A stretch of DNA of 64,000 nt from Zhengitettix transpicula (taxonomy: Eukaryota; Arthropoda; Insecta; Orthoptera; Tetrigidae). The notes beneath the pieces were generated by a model that ran no database searches, was not told where the DNA came from, and saw nothing but the letters and a program-made list of their open reading frames with translations. Positions 58,400-64,000 of this stretch are shown piece by piece. The translations under genes were made by a program, and so were the position numbers. Position 1 is the stretch's first letter; each line of letters opens with the position of its first letter. The stretch is taken from positions 92,062,947 through 92,126,946 of the forward strand of contig CM073590.1 of NCBI GenBank assembly GCA_037074705.1, given 5' to 3'.

Positions 58400-59980
58400 C
58401 ATAACATATGTAAAATAAAAACTTTTAATTCTTTGGATTTATTATTTAATTATATTTCATTAATTTATCATTTAACATTTTAAAAATATTTCGTATTTAG
58501 TATAATAGAAACCAAACACGATATACGAAACTGATAGAGCAATAGTAAATGACATACTAATTCAAGATCAGGAGAATGATAAGGAAAGGATAATCCATAT
58601 CTTCTAAAATATTCAAACAACAGTTGGGCAGTTATTCCGGAAACTGGAAAGATGTAATGAATCTACTTACATTGCGTATGACTTTCTAAGGGCATAGTTA
58701 TATTCCTAAAAATAAATTTTAAAGTCTTTAAAATAAGATACGCAAAAATGGTTGTTGAAGGTAAAAAATTCTTAATGGTGTACGAGCCAACTAACTCTGG
58801 GTAAGACTAGATGAAATAAACGTTGAACGTATAAATTGCAAGACGGCAATTATTAAATAGAAAATTGTGATGTGAATATTGAGGAAATCTTTACATGACG
58901 GTTTAAAAGGTGTGACAAAGACAATATGAAGATGGCAGGTACGGATTAAATGAAACAAGACAAAATCTCGAATTGTGTTAAATAGCAAACCAATATTGTG
59001 TAATTTTCATATTCACCTGAAGAAAGTTTTCGAATGGAACAGCTTGTATATATTTTTGGGAAGTGATAGTAATTCAAATCTGAATACTCACTCATATTCA
59101 ACGAGATATATATTCAAGTTTGTCTTAAAGGTTTTTAATTTAACGATCGCATTTAAGTAAATTAGCAGTGAACATTAATTTACTTTTAATATGTAATATT
59201 TTATTTGTATGGCCGATACTTTAATAATATTTTGCAGCTTTTATTGTGCGGAAATACATTTTATGGAATTTTAATCAAGTGTGGAAAAATTATCACTTTT
59301 ATTTTCTTTATTGCATGTTACAAGTTTTCTTTAATATAACCTTAATATTTTGATGTTATATGGGATTTATGTCGCCGTTTTTATGTGGAGCGAAGATGTT
59401 TGCACCAAATCCTCTCCTTTACTTTTATTCTATCAGCGTATATCACTGGGGGGCGGATCCGCTTTCCAAGGAGAATTGAAGAAACGTTCATCCAACCTCT
59501 TTCTTCTGCTATGATTCCCACTTCCGATTCAACCCATACCCTACGTGTGAAACGTTACGAGAACTATGTTGTCAGCGACAGATGGAAAGAAAAGAAATTT
59601 CCATGATTCATTAAATAAAAAAAGTATTTTCATTTTTTTATAAATGATGTAAATCAACATTTAAGTTTCCGCTTGAAAAAAAAATAGTAAAACGTTGCTG
59701 TGATTTTCTATAGATTAAATTTGTTACTCCTCGCAGGACGTAACCATAGTAACATCAATATCCGCAGCACCATAAAAACGAAATTAGATCGTTATGAAGT
59801 AACATTTGCCGGTCGTTCTTGATAATTGAATGATTCCTTTAAACTTGTGGAATAGCTAGTATTATCAAATTCTTAATAAATATTTAAAAATGTAATTTTG
59901 AGAAATGAAATAATGGTTTTACCTTCAATGAGTACAATTGAAAATTCGTTCTTATAAGGTAATTATTTACACTATAAGAA
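58400..59980. other. No recognised feature
   Basis: AT-rich. A 73-codon plus-strand frame at 59385-59606 is GC-richer than its surroundings but has no recognised motif. Confidence 0.5.
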
Positions 59981-59994
59981 CTCTCTCTTTCTCT

Positions 59995-60035
<41 letters not shown>
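59981..60035. repeat. (CT)n(AT)n compound microsatellite
   Basis: CTCTCTCTTTCTCTCT followed by about 18 TA dinucleotides. No LTR terminus is recognisable on either side, unlike most AT arrays in this window. Confidence 0.9.
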
Positions 60036-60038
<3 letters not shown>

Positions 60039-60328
60039 ATTCACACCTATTCTCTGCTGCGAATTAAATCAGTTCTAATTTTAATCATGCATCCAATTTT
60101 AAAAACACTGTAATAATTTCGTTAAATACAAATATATTGACTAAAAAGAAAGGAAGAAACTATAATGTACCCACGTTAATGGCGTGATAAATCTCATAAA
60201 TTCCATTATACTGTTATATCTATAGTGAATCGACAGTCTAGTTTATTTTTGTCAATTTTTTCAATTCATGATTATGATTGCAAATATTAAAATTATTTAA
60301 ATATTCATAATTAAGGTAATTATTACTT

Positions 60329-60600
60329 TGACGTCACCGTTAGTATATGGGTACGGCTCGGTGATGGTGGGTGGGGCGTGGCCTCAAATTCGTCTTTTAG
60401 CCGAGTAATTGTTATTAGTATCCAGACAGTATTCTTGATCGTTTACGTGACGCAACCATAGGAAATCGTTATCTATGATTGTTGAGGTAAGCTTCTAGAA
60501 GAATCTGCTCGTGATGCAAGGGACAATTGCATTGAATGATAGTCACGCGGTTCCGGCTGTATCGTGAAGTGTCATTGGCTAGGAGAACAGATGGTGGACA
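60329..60600. promoter_or_regulatory. Promoter-like cluster: CRE, GC box, inverted CCAAT
   Basis: The palindromic CRE TGACGTCA (60329-60336), GTGGGTGGGGCGTGGCC (60367-60383, Sp/KLF-type) and ATTGG (60574-60578, inverted CCAAT) fall in a stretch richer in GC than its neighbours. A downstream GC-richer section to about 60.9 kb has a 61-codon frame without an ATG. No gene can be assigned, and the cluster may be chance or an old LTR promoter. Confidence 0.3.
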
Positions 60601-60909
60601 CAGGATTTGGTTTAACATTTTGTAGCTTCACTTATATCCGAATCGTCGTGGCGAGCGGTTGTGTTACAGTCCTTCGAGAATAACCTCTACAAAACTATTT
60701 TCTGAGTCAGATAATAGTTGGGAACTCGAGGGACATATCCTCGCATCTTCCTGCGGCAAGAGCCGAATATTCTCATCTTGATACGACTACAAGCAGCTGT
60801 ACTTCCAGCAGCGAGGATCACGTTTTCCCAGCTCGGGACAAACATTCACACATCAGGCCAACCACATCTTCACTTCGCAGTCCATTTCATTGAAAAACTA
60901 TAAGTTGTC

Positions 60910-61386
60910 TATTTCTATCAAACTCGCGTGAGATGGATGTTGCTATTTCTTTCATCCCCCGCAGCTATTTAAATTCAACATTGATCTATGATTATATTTA
61001 AAATGAAACCAAATCACAATACCATGCAGATCTGAGAATGTGTAATTTTGGTGCTTTTATAATTTTACTAATTCATGCCCTGCCATTACAATTTGCCATC
61101 ATCCTTTATATGGTGTAATCATTTAAACTCATATTGTAATTCTTTTTTAAAATAAAATGTTTCTAGGAATTTGTGGTTCTAATTTAAATACATTTTACTT
61201 AAATATACACAGAATATATTGTACTCAAACCCGAGCGCATGTAATTTCTTGCTGTAAGACGGGCGTGTATACTTCTGTATTTCTCAAGATGATCGGCTGT
61301 GTGCCTGACCTACCAACATTTCAACAGCGAGCCTCGGTATATTATTGGTCATGTTTAATTATTACATTTAATTTACAACGTCATTT

Positions 61387-61388
<2 letters not shown>
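60910..61388. other. No recognised feature
   Basis: AT-rich; the 96-codon frame there runs into the (AT)n array and is not supported. Confidence 0.5.

Positions 61389-61389
<1 letters not shown>

Positions 61390-61425
<36 letters not shown>
61390..61425. repeat. (AT)n microsatellite at LTR edge
   Basis: About 18 dinucleotides directly left of TGTGGTAAGC. Confidence 0.95.
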
Positions 61426-61428
<3 letters not shown>

Positions 61429-62325
61429 GGTAAGCGCTTTTAATTAGATGGAAACAATGGAAGGAAGTTTACGGAATTTTACTTTGAAATTAAATCTAAA
61501 TTTTTAAAGAGAAGCAAAGATTATTTAATTGACAATTTTGATTTACCTTAACTTTATATTTTATGTTTTTAAGTAAATGTCTCAGATTTCATAAGAATAT
61601 AAATGTCAGGCCGCTCATAGGGCCTCTAATAAAGTGATTATCAAATTTTAGCAAAATACAGAACAAAATATGAATTTAATTTACAATAACAAAAATTTCA
61701 TACAAAGAATATAACAACAACACAAAATATATAAATCCGACGCTAAATAATTATTTGTATAACGTTTTTACGTAACCTTTTATTTAGAACTGTCTGGTAC
61801 CTGTTTGTGCATACGTGATTATTTTAAATTTTTATAGAAAAATATTTTTATTGGCAGGCCATAGCACTGATTTTGTACTTTTCTCACTTGTCGTAACACT
61901 TTACAACATTTCCGGCGCCTTTCTACTTTACTGTCATACGTATCATCACACTCGGTTCTGTGGAAAATCCCTTTAATACATAAGCTGATATATTCAGTTT
62001 ATACTTTGCTGAATACGGCCTGCATTGACCGATTCGCCACTACACACTGCTCTCTGACTGACTGTCTCTCTGACTCCTCTCGTCAGACCCTCTAAACACA
62101 CACTGGCTGACTGACTGACTGTTTCACACTACCAACTGCTATGCCTCCCAAGCACACACTGCTCTCTGACTGTCTTCTGTCTGTCAAAAGTTCTGAGTGC
62201 CTTATATACGATTTTTCGTAGTCTCTGCATTATTGTGTCAAACAATGCTGTTCTTTATAATGCTCAGCCTCAAAGTGACGCCACCAATAATTAAAGAAAC
62301 CATGTAAATAAAACATTTCATTACA
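61426..62325 (-). mobile_element. Family B LTR, first of three in a row
   Basis: Starts TGTGGTAAGCGC and ends CATTTCATTACA. The conserved block is GCTCATAGGGCCTCTAATAAAGTGATTATC (61.61-61.64 kb). TGCTCTCTGACTGACTG-type words recur at 62.04-62.18 kb. The splice-donor-like site next to GTACCAG has decayed. 24 bp (ending CAATATAT) separate it from the next LTR, so its right flank lacks a clean ATAT. Confidence 0.7.
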
Positions 62326-62348
62326 CATTAGTAATCTCTTCAATATAT

Positions 62349-63594
62349 TGTAATAAACCACTGGGGACTTTTTAATTTGCCCCACGTTGTCGTAGCCAAA
62401 ATGTAATAATTAAATATGATGGGTTGTTTAAATGAAAAATTGTAGACTTTAGAACAAATAAAATTTATTTAACAAAAATTTGCAGTTATACAATTTAATA
62501 TTATAAAAAGGATCTCATTCTCTCATGGGTCTTTACTGGGTTTGATAACGGGCAGAACACTTAAATAATCAAAGAACCCAACATTTATCTTTAAATTAAC
62601 AATAAATATTTAATCGTCTATACATAGACGAAATTAATGATCGACGAACCTACTCTATAAGGTTGATTTTAAATTTAAAAGAGCTTACCTTATTAATACA
62701 AAAGAAAAGAACGATATCTGTCTGTATCTTTTAATTCAGTTTACACATATTAATACCATAAAATTTCAACTTACGATTACTCAGGAAAATTTAGCTCGTT
62801 CATTACACACACACTTTATAGACAGGACGTTTAAACACTGACTCTAACACACACTGTCGTTTTGATGAAAGCTGCTTCTCCGTTCGTGAAGGACATCTCA
62901 CTTGCTCGTGGTGAAAACTACTCGACGCTGGATGCAATGTCCTGGTCTCCTACCGTCGAAGACAGTGGTCAAATTTTGATATTACAACAGAATAAACTTC
63001 TGCATACAAAAATGTTTATCGTTGAATAAGTTTGCTATTTCTCTCGCAGGCTGCAAAATTTCTCCATACTCGGTGCTCGCCGTACGCCTCCACAACTCTC
63101 ACTCCCCTCTTGACTCCAAGACTCTTTATATATCCCAGTCCCTTCTCTTTTCCTTTGTTCCAAGACTACGTCGCAACTGTCCGTTGACAGCTTCCTCCAT
63201 TATCCCGAGATTTACATTCTGCAGCTGCAGTACCTTATTTAGCAAAAATAGCTCGCTACTCTGTCTTGTCCCAAAGCCGACCATCGAGACATGTCTAATT
63301 TGTCTTTGCACCCTCAATTACTTTGAACTTGTATTCTCACCCCCGCACTCACACGTGCGCGGTTCTAAATTCTCCAAACCACCCAAACTGCACCCTCAAT
63401 TACTTTCGACTTGTCTTATCACCCTCACTCACACGTGCGCTGTTCTAAATTCTTCAGACCGCCCAAACTGCATCCTCCATCCTAAGTAAGCAAGTGAACT
63501 GTCCAGGCCATTAATCAGAAACAATGCCTGCCTTAACAGATTTATCTTGCGACCGGTCACTCGCAGATGTCACCCTTGCTCTGAATTCTGAAGA
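62349..63594 (-). mobile_element. Family B LTR with one extra PBS unit, second of three
   Basis: ATAT|TGTAATAAACC, a 53-bp unit ending TTTGCCCCACGTTGTCGTAGCC, then TG at 62402. The conserved block GGGTCTTTACTGGGTTTGATAACGG is at 62527-62551, with a sense GTAAGT at 62774-62769 and a sense TATATAAAG at about 63131. The terminal ATTACA is missing; the unit runs into (AT)n at about 63594. The longest open frame of the window (63022-63489, 155 codons) lies antisense inside it and covers a tandem duplication, so it is not a gene. Confidence 0.75.
63309..63475. repeat. Tandem duplication of about 84 bp inside the LTR
   Basis: TGCACCCTCAATTACTTT..CACTCACACGTGCGCGGTTCTAAATTCT..CC.CCCAAAC is followed at once by a second copy with scattered differences. 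The related LTR fragment at 39.3 kb has only one copy. Confidence 0.85.
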
Positions 63595-63608
63595 ATATAT
63601 ATATATAT

Positions 63609-64000
63609 TGTAATGATTATCCTTTATTACTAAATATTAAAAAAATAAACTTTATTACAAGAAAATACAAAAATACATTCAAAAAATATTATTGGGCGCC
63701 AGCAGATATACATTGGTCTGCAAAAAAATTAACATTAGCTCCGGCTTGGTTATAAAGTCCTCCTTCTCAACAGGGTAATGTGGGCGGTTCGGTAGTTATT
63801 CAAGAACTGAGTCTGTTTCTACTTTTGAAGGCACTTTACAAAATTTGTGATGCTTACTTTACTTGTGGCGTTAGCCAAATTGCAGTGGGTCACTGGTCTC
63901 GTCGTAAGCAGCCCATCTTCTTCGGCCTCCCCGCGATGTACGTCCTTCAAAACCTTTGTTTCTTCCCGCTCGCCAAATTCTCCACCCTCTCACTCCACTT
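63609..64000 (-). mobile_element. Family E LTR, antisense, cut by window end
   Basis: ATATAT|TGTAATGATTATCC. In sense it ends GTAATAAAG..AGTAATAAAGG..ATTACA, giving two AATAAA polyadenylation signals near the 3' edge. TTGGGCGCCAGCAG (63695-63708) is the antisense of the tRNA-Lys-like primer word. The acceptor-like (63718) and donor-like (63857) sites match those of the 57.8-kb copy. The remainder parallels 58.01-58.32 kb in reverse with few differences. Confidence 0.85.

Noticed and set aside
63022..63489. 155-codon plus-strand open frame, the longest in the window
   Set aside because: It is antisense to a family B LTR and spans its 84-bp tandem duplication; no protein motif.
61426..63594. 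The neighbouring LTRs as the two ends of one retrotransposon
   Set aside because: They differ in sequence and PBS units and have only 24 bp between them, so they are separate solo LTRs.
1..64000. CRISPR arrays, bacterial operons, rRNA and intact tRNA genes
   Set aside because: None seen. The window is eukaryotic and repeat-rich; direct repeats here are LTR units, microsatellites or dispersed elements.

Overview
This is an AT-rich eukaryotic window. I found no intact protein-coding gene in it. It carries degenerate Gypsy-class LTR retrotransposons, a Penelope-like retroelement with hammerhead-type motifs, LINE remnants, mariner-type transposase remnants, a tRNA-derived SINE head, long (AT)n arrays and several unnamed repeat families. 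This fits an invertebrate, most probably arthropod, genome in a gene-poor region. The species cannot be fixed from the sequence alone. None of the longer open frames looks like a host gene; most are antisense shadows of repeats.

Layout. 1-3 kb: duplicated fragments of repeat family A and one sense LTR. 3.4-7.4 kb: a decayed minus-strand Gypsy element (LTR, primer-binding site, leader, gag start, gag capsid and zinc knuckle) with a mariner-type transposase remnant lying between its gag parts. 8.6 kb: a promoter-like cluster of palindromic factor sites. 11-12.5 kb: a LINE linker remnant, then gag and protease remnants around a family A copy. 13.8-16.3 kb: a family C repeat, then an antisense LTR. 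20-22.2 kb: an antisense LTR, then a Penelope-like GIY-YIG remnant with a hammerhead-like terminal repeat. 26-28 kb: an LTR interrupted by a family A insertion with an 11-bp target duplication. 29-34 kb: family A, a SINE head, an old LTR and a reversed family C repeat. 36 kb: a LINE RNase H end. 37-39 kb: an LTR, a hammerhead-like unit and an LTR fragment. 42-44 kb: a LINE C-terminus and family C. 46-47.5 kb: tandem family A. 49-50.8 kb: two LTRs in tandem. 51-52.7 kb: a hammerhead-like unit and a second transposase remnant. 57.8 kb: LTR family E. 61.4-64 kb: three LTRs in a row.

The most distinctive signal is a family of at least ten LTRs (family B, about 0.85-1.3 kb, TGTAAT...ATTACA). Nearly every readable outer end abuts ATAT or an (AT)n array. 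The PBS-proximal end often carries one to three extra short units, each containing a primer-binding site complementary to the 3' end of tRNA-Lys(CUU). Because these lie inside the ATAT-flanked boundary, the LTR seems to have grown by absorbing its own primer site. A second LTR family (E) carries a candidate intron wholly inside the LTR. Five hammerhead-like cores, one with both conserved core strands intact, mark Penelope-type termini. All names are read from motifs by eye; no database search was possible.
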